Notes: generated by a model not told the origin, from the letters alone. DNA of 64,000 nt from Mytilus galloprovincialis (GCF_965363235.1 NC_134847.1:60668439-60732438); one strand, 5' to 3'; numbered from the stretch's first letter, positions 1-10,712 are shown. Translations and numbers: made by a program.

Positions 1-1083
1 ATTGAAAATTTTGAAAATAGAACGTATTTGGGAAACATATCAATACTGGATATGTCTAATAACAAATTACAAAGAATCAATCCTGGTTCCTTATCTAATT
101 TACATCAAGACATCTCCCTTAATCTGGCGGGAAATAAATTAACAACTTTGCCGCGGGAAGTTCAAACATTAAATCCTTGTAGAACACGGTTCGGAAGAGT
201 GACCATATATTGTAATTGTGAAAATATGTGGATTAAGGACTGGATCACGAATAGAAAAGTACAGCAGTGTAGAAACATAAGCGAGTACTTATGTAGAATA
301 AATAATGACATAATACCAGCCGAGGAAGTATCATTTGATAATATGTGTAAAACACAAACTTCATATACTTTACTTATAGTTTTAAGCGTTTTATCGACAT
401 TGATCGTTGTTGTTTTAAGTTTTTTATTCGTGTTTAGGTATGAATGTCTACTACTAAAAAGAAAATGGTTTGCTAAAAAATCGGGTGATGATCTGTGTAC
501 TCCAACATATGATGCTTTTATATCTTTTAATGAAGAAAATGATAAACTGCGTCAATGGATTTTAAAATTCCTAACACATGAGCTCGAGGTAGCCGGATAT
601 CGCATTTTTGTACCGTGTCGCGATTTAATTCCAGGGACAATCAAAGAAGAACAACTTTTGAAAAATATAACAAAAAGCAGATCGTACATTATTTTTCTAT
701 GTGACAGATATAAGATAGGTGGCGATCAATGGATAGACATGGAATGGAAATATATTTGGCATCATTTTAAAACTAATTTGGATCGTAATATTCTCGTTAT
801 TAATTATGACTATGTTAACACATATGTTAATATCGATCCAAGACTACGAGCTTTTGTACGTCTCGGTTATGATATCGATTTCTCGAACAGAAACAATAAG
901 TTTATTAGAAAATTAAAGAAACGTTTAGGGTCGCCGTTAATATCACCCCTTGACACCAGGAGCTTTATAAATTTTACAAATTTAGAATTTGTGCATCGTC
1001 GCTTAGGTCTTAATAATGGTAACACTAGTAACAAAACAAACATGGAACAATTCGTTTTACCAGGAGCTGTTGGAGACGAATAA
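1..1083 (+). CDS. Toll-like receptor, 3' part (5' end outside window)
   Basis: The frame is open from base 1, so the window starts inside the gene; 361 codons are present. In order they encode the last leucine-rich repeats (LxxNxL-type, with NISILDMSNNKL and ISLNLAGNKL), a cysteine-rich LRR C-terminal cap with PC...CNC...C...C (about bases 173-350), one hydrophobic transmembrane segment (about 358-435), and a cytoplasmic TIR domain (about 505-935). The TIR domain shows YDAFISF (box 1), CRDLIPGT (BB loop, box 2 region), WKYIW, and a RAFVRLGYDIDF segment. A serine/asparagine-rich tail of about 45 residues follows. TLRs detect microbial or damage ligands outside the cell and recruit TIR adaptors such as MyD88. 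No intron interrupts this part. It is a close paralogue of the gene at 3728, on the same strand 2.6 kb upstream, so local tandem duplication is likely. The ligand cannot be inferred. Confidence 0.9.
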   Translation: MENFENRTYLGNISILDMSNNKLQRINPGSLSNLHQDISLNLAGNKLTTLPREVQTLNPCRTRFGRVTIYCNCENMWIKDWITNRKVQQCRNISEYLCRINNDIIPAEEVSFDNMCKTQTSYTLLIVLSVLSTLIVVVLSFLFVFRYECLLLKRKWFAKKSGDDLCTPTYDAFISFNEENDKLRQWILKFLTHELEVAGYRIFVPCRDLIPGTIKEEQLLKNITKSRSYIIFLCDRYKIGGDQWIDMEWKYIWHHFKTNLDRNILVINYDYVNTYVNIDPRLRAFVRLGYDIDFSNRNNKFIRKLKKRLGSPLISPLDTRSFINFTNLEFVHRRLGLNNGNTSNKTNMEQFVLPGAVGDE

Positions 1084-2047
1084 TTTTGCACAGATGAATT
1101 TAATTATTAATTCAGCTATAATTTCGAAAAGCACTAAACGTATCCAAATTATCCATTTTTCTGCATATAGATATTTTTGAATATCCCCTCTGAGAAGCGT
1201 TCAGTAGGGTTATCACAGAGAACAAAGCAAACACATTTATGTTGAGCATGAGATATTCATAACGATATCAATATGATAAAAATCTGATATTAGAATTCTC
1301 ATTTTGTATTTTTATGTTTTCACGGAAGTCAAAATATTTCTTATTTTTGTTTTTACCGCTAATCATACGAGTATTTGTATTTTATGAATTAATAATAATT
1401 CGACTTTATGAACAATTATTCCTATTTTTTGTGAATATTGCAACGTTTAAAACTCCATTCTGCACAATAGTACCACATTATGTTCTGACGCACGAAATGT
1501 ATTTCGGACTTGATTTCTTGTTTGGTCCTTACATGAGCATTGTCTACTTTAAAACTTAAATGAGTTTTATTCGCCACATGAAAATTCATTCATATAATTC
1601 GAATGTCTTTTTTTCAAATTTAAAATATTTTTTTGCTCCACTGTATCAAATTTTGTAGTTTTCTCTTGTTTCCCACCATGATCTTATCCGCGACTATGAA
1701 TGATGTATCTGAATGTGTTACTGCATCTCTAATTTTACGTTAACATGTTTACCTAAAATATAAGAGCAAATAGTGACCTTTTCGTATTAAAGAACTACAA
1801 ACACGTGGTCTTAATAGTAGTTTCAATTGTCTTCTTTATATCACATGCCAATAACATCCACTTAACCAGGGAGTTTACATGAGGCATAAATAATACTATT
1901 GTCAATAGCTGATTGAGTTATAGTAAAAAGTCTATCATTTTATTTCTTAAAACAAACAACGATTCTAGACCCATTTCGTTTTGTACATTTGCTTTTTCCG
2001 ACATGGAAATCAATTGTTTGCGTTGTTATTCCACAACTCGAGAATAA
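1084..2047. other. Intergenic, no gene seen
   Basis: This is AT-rich sequence downstream of the first TLR. An 81-codon open frame at 1314-1559 is rich in Phe, Ile and Leu and looks like chance translation of AT-rich DNA. I see no repeat or RNA gene here. Confidence 0.4.
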
Positions 2048-2310
2048 ATAAAGGTAATAGTATAGTATACCGCTGTTCAAAATTCAAAAATCGATTTAGA
2101 AAAAAACAAATCCGTGTAATAAACTAAAACTGAAGGAAACACATCAAATAGAAGAGGAGAACAACGACACAACAGAAACACTAAAATGACACACACACAC
2201 AGAAACAAACTATAAGATAACAATAGCCATTTTCCGGACTTGTTATAGGACATTTGTAGAAAAAAAAATGGTGGGTTGAAGCTGGTTTTGTTGCTAGCCA
2301 AAGAATTGCT
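2048..2310 (+). repeat. Dispersed repeat family A, copy 1
   Basis: The stretch runs from AAGGTAATAGTATAGTATAC through ACACATCAAATAGAAGAGG to ATGGTGGGTTGAAGCTGG. The same string of motifs in the same order occurs at 38435-38765 and 45283-45785, and partly at 6245-6400. The family is non-coding, with a CGATT-GAGAAAAAAAC block near its start and a GACTTGgTAcAGGACATTT block near its end. I recognise it as a common mussel interspersed repeat; its class is unknown. Confidence 0.75.
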
Positions 2311-2559
2311 ACCAAGATTTGCTTAATCAACCAAAGAGGGAAATGGTTACAGCTAAAATTTATTCAGTCAAGTCTATTAACCTAAGAAATGTATATGTCC
2401 ATTCTGTACGATTGAGAAATTTGTCGGTTATTCTTTTCCTGTAATCCTATTTATAATTATCAAACTGTTTTATTCCTCTTCCTAATGTTAATGTTGTTGA
2501 ACTAGCTGGATATTTGTGTATATGTTCCGGACCTTATGATACGATCATATTCATACGAT

Positions 2560-2820
2560 AAAAAGTAAAATAACAAAAAATCCTGAACTTCGAGAAAGTC
2601 CGTAATCAAATGTCAAAACCAAACGCCCAAACACATCAAACGAATGGATAACAACTGTCATATTCCTGGCTTGGTACAAGCATTTTCTTATGTAGAAATT
2701 GGTGGATTTAAGCTGGTTGTATAGCTAGCTAAACCTCTCACTTGTAGGACATTCACATACAATTTCATTATATTGACAACGGTGTGTAACAAGACAAACA
2801 GACATAAAAGATGAAAACGT
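2560..2820 (+). repeat. Dispersed repeat family B, copy 1
   Basis: It contains ACGAATGGATAACAACTGTC, then CTGGCTTGGTACAAG, TATAGCTAGCTAAACCTCTC and ACTTGTAGGACATTCACAT. The same order is found at 24160-24405 and 49640-49870, and reversed at 48836-49045. No coding potential is seen. Confidence 0.75.
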
Positions 2821-3038
2821 CAAAATAGGGGTACGATGTTACAACATCAGTAATTAATACGTGATGTTCCTCTATTGATAGAAAAAAAATGGAAGAATAG
2901 AGGGCAGCATGTAGTAACTTCTGTTATTGTCAGTCAATGTCATATAAAATTAAACAAGCACACTCTAATTAGGTGAAAATACGTAAAATTAGAAAAAGAA
3001 TTGATTTAAAAAAAAAATCATCTAAACTCCGGTGAACA
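2821..3038. other. Intergenic between the TLR genes
   Basis: AT-rich sequence with short A runs. No gene, repeat copy or recognisable signal was found. Confidence 0.35.
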
Positions 3039-3230
3039 ATGAAAAAAAGGTTCATTTCCAAAACGCCGGTGGTTTCAATTACGGACGAAAAAGTACTAAA
3101 TAATTATAGCATGTATAGTTTAATTGACTCTAACGAAGACGAAAGAACAGAGTTGTATATTTCTTCGAAGACGATTAGAATGCAAGAAAATAAGGAAAAT
3201 CGAGGTATATTCGGGTGTCTAAGATCCTAG
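3039..3230 (+). CDS. Possible small open reading frame, unassigned
   Basis: This ATG-initiated frame of 63 codons lies between the two TLR genes and on their strand. The predicted product is hydrophilic, charged and free of long hydrophobic runs (it contains SITDEKVL, SLIDSNEDERTELY and QENKENRG), which is less AT-biased in character than most chance frames nearby. There is no signal peptide, no transmembrane segment and no domain I recognise. It may be a remnant of a duplicated cytoplasmic tail, a small gene, or chance. I did not find the same sequence elsewhere in the window. Confidence 0.2.
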   Translation: MKKRFISKTPVVSITDEKVLNNYSMYSLIDSNEDERTELYISSKTIRMQENKENRGIFGCLRS

Positions 3231-3727
3231 ACTATGAAATGTCGCTAGAGAGTTGATACATATATAAATTTTATCGGTCGAAAAATTAACTTATCAAGTT
3301 CAGCGATTTAACTATTAAGTTTTATATACAAAGGAGTAATAAATAACTGGAATTCTAACTAAGTTCAGTGATAAATAAAATATTTTTGTTTTTTGCGACA
3401 CATTGAATCGATTTCACTCTTTTTAAGTAACTCGTCATTAATATAAATCATTCCAAGGTTGTGATAATCTACACATACTCAGTATATACGACAATAATGT
3501 TTATCCAAAAGCATAAATTTGTTATGCATGTGTATGAACAAGTACCTTAAAATGGATCAATAATAATGTTTGTTGATAAAAATAAAAGATTATTTATTAT
3601 AGAAACCTGTTTTAGTTTTAGGTTTCTTATCTCGTCCAAGGTAAACTACCTGTCTTGATATAATTCCATTCGCTTACAAACGTTTTGATGCAATAGCATT
3701 CATTAAATTTACGGAACCGTCTTAATT
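3231..3727. other. 5' flank of the complete TLR gene
   Basis: The flank is AT-rich. I see no convincing TATA box, kappa-B-like site or other regulatory motif, and no clear splice acceptor next to the ATG. The transcription start cannot be placed. Confidence 0.3.
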
Positions 3728-6004
3728 ATGAAATACACTTTATTAACTGTTTTGGTTCTTGCTGGAATTTCCTCCGTTCTTACATACCCCTATATGTATT
3801 GGAATGATGAGTTCGTACCATGGATTCCTAAGTATTCTAATCTGACAAATATGAAATGTCCAAACAAAACATGCACACCAGATCCACTAAAACACCAATG
3901 GACCAGGGAAGACTGTTGCGTGTGTAGAGCTAAACCATTATGGGAGGTACCAGTCGATTCAACAGTACGCCTTCAGCTCGAGTACGTACGCAGAAATGGA
4001 ATTGCGGAGGTATTTTCTGAAGAACAAAATAAAAGCCAATACTACAGTTTATACCACTCACAAGGATACCTTTCGAAACTACCTATCAACATTTGTGATT
4101 TTCCGAATATAGTTCGCATTGATTTGCAGTCGAATGAACTGACTGAAGTTGGAAATTTATCATGTTTGTCCATGTTAGATATTTTGGACCTCAGTTATAA
4201 CAAAATTCACTTTATAGGAAATGATTCCTTCCTAAGTCTTACAAACTTACGGGAGCTACGGGTAACTCATAATGGGTTACAGACATTAGCGCCTTCAACT
4301 CTTACTTCACTTTCATTATTTAGGGCGGATTTTTCTCATAATAATATGTGTTCAATCGAATTTAGCAACATGATTTCGGAATCAGATTTCTGTGAAATAA
4401 CATTTGCATCTAACAATATTTCAAACATCGTTAATACAAATAATTTTGAAATAGATCCTGATAAGAATTACCGAGGTGGAATAGTTGACCTAGTTGGTAA
4501 CAGTTTTACAACGTTTATTGATTTTGAAACACTTGGTATAACCGACATTGCTATTCTTGGTAAGGTATTATCTTACGGTTTTGTTATGCCTGATGTGAAA
4601 TGGACCTGTGATTGTCATATGGAACCATACCTTGAACTAGCGGAAGACGTCATAAAAAGGATTTGGAGAGATTATTTTAACATATCCTGCTGGCTTCCTC
4701 TAGAACATAGAGGAAAAACTATTCCAGATATAGTGAAGGAAGGTCGTCTTGATATCTTTATATGTAATTTAACCGTTGAACAAAAATGTCCACCAAAGTG
4801 TAAGTGTTTTTTCCAACCCAAAGAAAGACGAACTGTTGTTGACTGTAGCGGTGTAGGTCTTATAGAATTGCCTCCCTATGTACCGTCGGGAAACCGATTC
4901 AGCAATAATCTTACATTGATTTTTAAAGATAATAACATCACTCATTTTGGTAATAGGAGTTATCTAACGGATGCAACCGTGCTTGATATGTCAGGGAATA
5001 AGGTTTCGACTTTTTCTCATGAAGCGATTGAGATGTTACCAGACGACATAGAACTTAATTTTGCTGGTAATGATTTTAAGAAAGTTCCACGCGCCTTTCA
5101 GACACTTAATCCGTGCAAATCAAAGTTTGGAGATGTAACAATAGATTGTGGTTGTGATACGGAGTGGATGAAAACCTGGGCTAACAACAGAGGGTTAAAG
5201 CAGTGCAGTAATATGAGTTCCTTAGTTTGTGAGACAGATAGTGGTCTTATTCCAGTTGATGAAATCTCAGTCGATGATATTTGTAAACAAGAAAACATAA
5301 TGATTACCATATCTATTATTTTGAGTATTCTATCTACACTCATTATGATTATTTTTGGTATAGCCTACCTTTTTAGGTATGAAATATATTTGTTGCAAAG
5401 GAAATATTTTCTCCGAAACTCAAATTCCAAAGTAGGATTTCTTCTAAAATACGATGCTTTCGTTTCTTTCAACGATGAAAATGATGAGTTGCGTATCTGG
5501 GTTTTGAATGTATTAGTAAGACATCTTGAGGCATCTGGATATCGACTGTTCGTACCGTGTCGTGATTTACCGCCAGGTTCTATCAAAGAAGAAGAAATTT
5601 TAGAACAGATTATCAACAGCAGAAAATACTTGATAATATTATGTGATTATTACCAACAAAACGATATAACCTGGACACAAATTGAATGGAAGTATATCTG
5701 GTGTCACTTTAGACAATACATGGAAAGAAATATAATAGTCATAAACTTTGACCAGCTTGAAACATCTGAGCAAACGGATCCAAAACTACGAGCATTTGTA
5801 CGTCTTGGGTATGACATTGACTTTTCTAACCGAAAACATGATTTATTTGTCACAGTGAAAAGTCGACTAGGGGCTCCACTTAAAAGTTTATTTTTTCATG
5901 GAAATAAAAAGACCAAATTCATGGCCCACAATCTGATAACTAATAAAGGATTGTTTGATCCTTTTACTCTTGTCGACAGCACCAAAATTAAACTTGAACT
6001 ATAA
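3728..6004 (+). CDS. Toll-like receptor, complete single-exon gene (758 aa)
   Basis: The ATG opens a hydrophobic signal peptide (residues 1-19), which supports this start. An N-terminal cysteine cluster (44-67) precedes a first block of leucine-rich repeats (about 118-275) and an LRR C-terminal cap starting at WTCDC (about 291). A new N-terminal cap, CPPKCKC (about 354), more LRRs (380-450) and a second cap (PCKSKFG..CGC, 461-520) follow. This two-block ectodomain resembles the multiple-cysteine-cluster type known from Drosophila Toll. One transmembrane helix lies at about 523-549. The TIR domain (about 574-715) has YDAFVSF, CRDLPPGS in the BB-loop region, WKYIW and RLGYDIDF. A 40-residue tail ends the protein. 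It acts as a membrane pattern receptor that recruits TIR adaptors; the ligand is unknown. It has no introns in the coding region and sits in tandem with the paralogue upstream. Several N-glycosylation sequons lie in the ectodomain. Confidence 0.95.
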   Translation: MKYTLLTVLVLAGISSVLTYPYMYWNDEFVPWIPKYSNLTNMKCPNKTCTPDPLKHQWTREDCCVCRAKPLWEVPVDSTVRLQLEYVRRNGIAEVFSEEQNKSQYYSLYHSQGYLSKLPINICDFPNIVRIDLQSNELTEVGNLSCLSMLDILDLSYNKIHFIGNDSFLSLTNLRELRVTHNGLQTLAPSTLTSLSLFRADFSHNNMCSIEFSNMISESDFCEITFASNNISNIVNTNNFEIDPDKNYRGGIVDLVGNSFTTFIDFETLGITDIAILGKVLSYGFVMPDVKWTCDCHMEPYLELAEDVIKRIWRDYFNISCWLPLEHRGKTIPDIVKEGRLDIFICNLTVEQKCPPKCKCFFQPKERRTVVDCSGVGLIELPPYVPSGNRFSNNLTLIFKDNNITHFGNRSYLTDATVLDMSGNKVSTFSHEAIEMLPDDIELNFAGNDFKKVPRAFQTLNPCKSKFGDVTIDCGCDTEWMKTWANNRGLKQCSNMSSLVCETDSGLIPVDEISVDDICKQENIMITISIILSILSTLIMIIFGIAYLFRYEIYLLQRKYFLRNSNSKVGFLLKYDAFVSFNDENDELRIWVLNVLVRHLEASGYRLFVPCRDLPPGSIKEEEILEQIINSRKYLIILCDYYQQNDITWTQIEWKYIWCHFRQYMERNIIVINFDQLETSEQTDPKLRAFVRLGYDIDFSNRKHDLFVTVKSRLGAPLKSLFFHGNKKTKFMAHNLITNKGLFDPFTLVDSTKIKLEL

Positions 6005-6244
6005 AAGGATATTTGAACAATGTTTGAGGTAAACTTTTTTGTACATATTTTTATCATACTAAATATCCAAGATTTATTTAGATAATAATGTTAGTGCTAT
6101 TTGCAGTGTTGTATTTAATTTAAATCAAAATGAAATGTACATGAAGGCAGTAAAACAGAAGCCACTTCAAATTTTGAGATACTGGGTGAAAAAATATTAG
6201 CGACCGTTGCACTAGCACTGACCATTAGTAATATTTTTCTTTTA

Positions 6245-6400
6245 AATATAGACAACAATAGTAAACCGGTGATCAAAAGTAATAAATCGATTGAGAAAAA
6301 AAATCGGGCTACAAACCAAAACCGAGGGAAACACATCAACTATAAGATGAAAACAAGGAAACAACAGGAACACCGAAGTGCAACAAAACGTTTGAATTTT
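6245..6400 (+). repeat. Dispersed repeat family A, diverged fragment
   Basis: It holds AATCGATTGAGAAAAAAA, GAGGGAAACACATCAACTAT and ACAACAGGAACAC in the order seen in the full family A copies, with many substitutions. It begins about 240 bases after the TLR stop codon. Confidence 0.6.
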
Positions 6401-6446
6401 TTTAACACCGCAATCGACCTTGACTGTGCATCAATATTTCTAGCAC

Positions 6447-6580
6447 ACCCTACTAACATCCCTCAAACCCCAATAGAAACCTCTCATGTTCCAACGAGAG
6501 CCTTTTACATCCCAACAAAGGCCTCTAACACACAAATGCACGCCTCTCACACCCAAACGGAAGCCTTTTACAATCGTTAA
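6447..6580 (+). repeat. Degenerate 21-bp minisatellite, about 6 units
   Basis: Units resembling GCCTCTCACACCCAAACGGAA repeat at a spacing of 21 bases. In translation they give a 7-residue period (AFYIPTK, ASNTQMH, ASHTQTE). The array is short and diverged. The 103-codon frame over it is most likely a by-product of a period divisible by three. Confidence 0.6.
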
Positions 6581-6685
6581 CAATCGTTAACAAAATTTGT
6601 ATCAATGTCGAAAAATAGCTTTTGCGTTGATATATATTTTGGGAGTAACCTTTCTAACAGTTATAAAGTTTTATCGACTGATGAG

Positions 6686-7157
6686 TAATGTTCATTGTGG
6701 TTATGATCTCTTCAATGCTAGTATGTTTGAATAATATGAAATATATAATGTGCATTTTGGTGCTGATCTTTTCAATGTCAGTATGTTTGGGTATAACTCT
6801 GAAATATATAATATGCATTTTGGTGCTAATCTTTTCAATGTCAGTATGTTTGGGTATAACTCTGAAATTAATAATATGCATTTTGGTGCTGATCTTTTCA
6901 ATGTCAGTATGTTTGGATATAACTCTGAAATTTATAATTTGCATTTTGGTGCTGATCTTTTCAATGTCAGTATGTTTGGGTATAACTCTGAAATTTATAA
7001 TGTGCATTTTGGTGCTGATCTTTTCAATGTCAGTATGTTTGGGTATAACTCTGAAATTTATAATGTGCATTTTGGTGCTGATCTGTTCAATGTCAGTATG
7101 TTTGAGTATAACTCTGAAATATATAATGTGCATTTTGGTGCTGATCTTTTCCACAGT
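6686..7157 (+). repeat. 63-bp minisatellite, 7 full units plus a partial one
   Basis: Units start with TAATGTGCATTTTGGTGCTG and continue with TTTTCAATGTCAGTATGTTT and GGGTATAACTCTGAAAT. The first unit is the most diverged and the last is cut. Because 63 is divisible by three and the unit lacks stops in several frames, two plus-strand frames and one minus-strand frame stay open across the array (157-175 codons). Translated units are 21 residues long. No start context, signal or flanking gene suggests that any frame is used. Confidence 0.9.
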
Positions 7158-7229
7158 GCCCATAATGAATGTGCAAACCACTTATTCCTTTATCGGTCAT
7201 ATATAGATATTGATTTGGTATAGTACTTC

Positions 7230-7920
7230 AAAGATTTGAGTTGTCAAATACAAGGGTGTGTGGTAATTTAAAGGTTTATATTATATGCTTTAATGTGATT
7301 ATTTTTGGATATATAATATGATAAAATGACACAACAAACGAAATCAATCATGACAAATTCAATCGATCATTGTTATCTTTTTTCAATGTTTGTGATCGTG
7401 TTAATGTCGCAACATATAGATAACCTGCAGATAAATTCGTCTACCCGTCTGGATATATGCCCGTTTATCTGTTATAAACTATGAGTACCCGACCTTTTGT
7501 GCCCTAGAATAGAAAATAAAGATTACATTCGTTGAACTGATTTACTTCGTTGTAGCAACGATCAGGTGCGTTAATACAATGACATTCTTGTAAAAACGAT
7601 CCTGTCCATTATTATGAAGGAAAGCTCGATTGCAAGTTCAAGAAAAGGATCCATATGATAATAGTCGTGCCATTTAGCGATCTGTTGGTTGCGCCCAAAT
7701 AATTACAAGGCCAAACCTATAAGAAAATTGAAGTACATTAAAGATACGAATTATCTAACGACAGCACTATAGATTTAAGTAAGTGTCGGTACTGACAAGG
7801 CAATTGTATTATCCTATACTGTAAAACAAAGTTCGCCTTTGACTATATCATGCACATTTGAACCAAATGACAATACGATGGTATTAATATCTTTCACACA
7901 TTTTCTATTTGGGAAAATTG
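7230..7920. other. No gene seen
   Basis: Unremarkable sequence with no recognised repeat, RNA or coding exon. Confidence 0.35.
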
Positions 7921-7964
7921 TATGAGTCTTACTGGTTTGGCCAAAAGAACATCAATAAATGCAG

Positions 7965-8280
7965 TGTACCTTTGCTTTTTGGTGTTTTTTGCTGTGCGTG
8001 TACTGATATTATGTCATTTATGGATACCACGTATCCTTTCTTTTCTATAACTTATAAAATTGAGAATGGAAATGGGAACTGTGTCAAAGAGACAACAACC
8101 TGATCAAAGAGCAAAACACAACCGAAGGCCACCAGTGGGTCTTCAACTCAGCGAGAAAATCCAGCATCCGAAGACGTGCTTCATCTGGCCCCTAAACAAA
8201 AATGTGTACTAGTTCAGTGATAATACAGGCCATACTAAACTCCAAAACGTATAAATGAACGTAAATTAAAAATAAACAAT
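7965..8280 (+). repeat. Dispersed repeat family D, copy 1
   Basis: Key motifs are AAAATTGAGAATGGAAATGG, GTCAAAGAGACAACAACC, AACCGAAGGCCACCAGTGGG, TCATCTGGCCCCTAAACAAA and TACTAGTTCAGTGATAATAC. I recognise this as one of the most frequent interspersed repeats of mussel genomes. The copy is part of the direct duplication. Confidence 0.75.
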
Positions 8281-9109
8281 AATAGACTAGCAAAGTCGCA
8301 TACAACAATACGTACAGTAAAACTCAGTTTAAAAGAGGTCCGATTCGGTTTCATAATATCTAGACTACAACTATTATTGAAAAAGCAAATATAAAAAAGA
8401 CTCTTCACATCTTCTACAGATAATATTACCTTCCCATCAAGTTAGTATGGGGTGTAAACATAGCAGGTGTAAACATAGCAGGTTGTGGGGATTTTTTATT
8501 GTCACAAAAAAACAATAAAAACAACAACAAACAACCCTCAAAAACTTGAGTATTTATAGTCGTAAAAGTAAGATAATTAATTTGTTATCGGTTATGACTT
8601 ACATTTAGGAGACATGTTTTATATCTATCAGCATGGTATGAATATAATCATCTCACATTGATAACAATGGAAGGTTAATAAACCTTGACTGAAATTGTGT
8701 CACGCAATTAGAAAAGTTTATGCTGAACAAGCAAATTTCCTTTACCAAATGCTTATTTTCAAGTTAACAAAACTAAACGATTGTTTTCTGTGACAGCAAC
8801 TGACTAGGTGATCTTGTCATATTATGTGTTCAATAATTTCAGTAGAGATTCACATTGGGCAAGTGTATATTATAAGTATTCAATTAAAAGTTTTTAAAAA
8901 ATATTGCCAGAAATGTATAACAGTAAGAAAAGAAAGTTAAATTAGCAACCACGTGTAAAATAAACAAAATCATAGAACTCAAATGGAATGCAAACATTGG
9001 TACTTTTTTACTATTTGTCTATCTATCTTGGTTTGGCCAAAAGACATTTCTTGCAGTGGCGTGAGAGATATGGCTCTGAGTTTAAGGTCCCACTGGAACA
9101 ATAACAAAA

Positions 9110-9377
9110 GCGCTGTACCTTTGCTTTTAGTATTGTTTGCTGTGCATGTACTCATATTGTGTCATGGATGAATACCACGTTTCCTTTCTTTTCTATTACT
9201 TATAAAATTGAGAATGGAAATGGGGAATTTGTCAAAGAGGCAACAACCCGACCAAAAAGCAAAAAACAGCCGAAGGCCACCAATGGGTCTTCAATACAAC
9301 GAATAAAACTTGCACCCGAAGGCGTAATTCAGCTGGCCCCTAAAAAAGTGTACTATTGGGGGCAAGCTGAAGCACGC
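9110..9377 (+). repeat. Dispersed repeat family D, copy 2
   Basis: It carries the same ordered motifs as copy 1 (AAAATTGAGAATGGAAATGG, CAGCCGAAGGCCACCAATGG, CAGCTGGCCCCTAAA). It runs straight into an opposite-strand fragment of the same family, making an imperfect inverted pair. Confidence 0.75.
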
Positions 9378-9505
9378 ATCCAGGTGTGGGAGTTTTTTTC
9401 GCTGCATTGAAGAACAATTGGTAGCCTTCGGCTGTTGTCTGCTCTTTAGTTGGGTTGTTGTCTCTTTGACACATTCCCCATTTCCATTCTCAATTTTATA
9501 GTTCA
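9378..9505 (-). repeat. Dispersed repeat family D, inverted fragment
   Basis: On the minus strand it reads AAAATTGAGAATGGAAATGG, GTCAAAGAGACAACAACCCA and AGCCGAAGGCTACCAATTG, the start of family D. It faces the plus-strand copy just before it. Confidence 0.75.
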
Positions 9506-9707
9506 CTGATAATGGAGACCTTATAAAAAAACTACCTTAACCAAAAACTTTAACCTTAAGCGGGGCAGACGGTCGGACGAACGGACGCATAGACCGAAAA
9601 ACATTATGCCAATAAAAGGGGGTATAAAAACAAATACACATGTCCGATGTCAGAATATCTAGACTACATCCTCTAAAGAAAATAATACCTTCCCGTCATC
9701 TGCAGGG

Positions 9708-9817
9708 AATTTTATAAATCCCCTTGATATCACCTGTAAAAATCCCGTCTACGTTCTCTACAAATTTTATAAATCCCCTTGATATCACCTGTAAAAATCC
9801 CGTCTACGTTCTCTACA
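9708..9817 (+). repeat. Perfect tandem duplication, 2 x 55 bp
   Basis: AATTTTATAAATCCCCTTGA starts one unit at 9708 and the next at 9763. Both run to CCCGTCTACGTTCTCTACA. The units look identical, so the duplication is recent. Confidence 0.9.
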
Positions 9818-10315
9818 AAATTAACATCGACACCCCTGTAGACAAATAGTCTTTCTAATGACATAAAAAGATCATAATTTTCTACGTTATAAACTTTTCT
9901 AGTTATATACAGTTTTTCCTGTTCATTAAGGAAGTTTAGTGATGTCAACTTTGCAGGATCAGGGGATTATTTCATAATGCAAAAAAAGAAATCAGTCTGA
10001 TGGCTCCTCGAGTATTTATAGTCGTCAAAATAAGATAAATTAAATATATTTGTTATCGGTTTTGACTTACATTTAGGAGACATGTTTTATATCTATCAGC
10101 ATGTTATGATCATTATCATCTCACATTTGATAACAATGGAAGGTTAATAAACCTTGACTGAAATTGTGTCACGCAATTAGAAAACTTTATGCTGAACAAG
10201 CAGATTTTACTTTTCAAAGTTCCAAATGCTTATTTTCATGTTAACAAAAATAAACACAAAAAACAGATCATGTTTCTCGGTAAAAAATAAGAAAACGTTT
10301 AACGTATATGCTTCC

Positions 10316-10712
10316 CTTTGCTGTTTTCATATTGGTGTTTTGTTTATTACATGTGTATTGGTTTGTTCTGGCGTTGTGCTGTTGTCTCGCTGTTTGCTAA
10401 CATGATTAGCCCCGCTATATATATACTGCATGTTTCAGTCCCAAGTCAGGACTTTTCAAAAAGAGGTTTTCGTTTTGTTGCTGTATTTCATTCGTTGTTT
10501 GTAAATATATCAGGCCCTTAGTTTTCTCATTTGATTTTTTTTCACGTTTGTCATTTCGCGGTCTTTTTTGTAACTTGCTATGTGGTATTTTTTTTTTCTC
10601 ATTGTTGAAAGCCGTTTGGTGACCTATAGTTGCTAACTTCTACAAAATTTGGTCTATTGTGGAGAACATAGTGATTGTCTCATTTGTAATTATACCACAT
10701 CTTCTTGTTTTT
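10316..10712 (-). repeat. Dispersed repeat family C, inverted copy 1
   Basis: The plus strand reads GAAAGCCGTTTGGTGACCTA, TTGTCTCATTTGTAATTATA and CCACATCTTCTTG. On the minus strand this is the AGATGTGGTATGAGTGCC..GAGACAACTCTCCA start of the family seen at 19019 and 32604. CCCAAGTCAGGACTTTTCAA near 10440 is a further family motif. Confidence 0.7.

Larger units (their letters stand above)
7925..10250 (+). repeat. Unequal direct duplication of a 0.85-1.2 kb block
   Basis: The first block runs about 7925-8770 and the second about 9028-10250. Shared landmarks in order are GGTTTGGCCAAAAGA (7936 and 9031), the family D repeat, ATATCTAGACTAC (8357 and 9656), ACCTTCCC (8428 and 9687), and a 200-base stretch from GAGTATTTATAGTCGT through ACATTTAGGAGACATG and AATAAACCTTGACTG to GCTGAACAAGCA (8550-8735 and 10009-10202). 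The second block is longer because it also holds an inverted family D fragment and a 55-bp tandem duplication. Confidence 0.75.

Noticed and set aside
6654-7223. Three long overlapping open frames (157-175 codons) on both strands
   Set aside because: They lie on a 63-bp minisatellite; openness follows from a unit length divisible by three without stops, and no start context or homology supports any of them.
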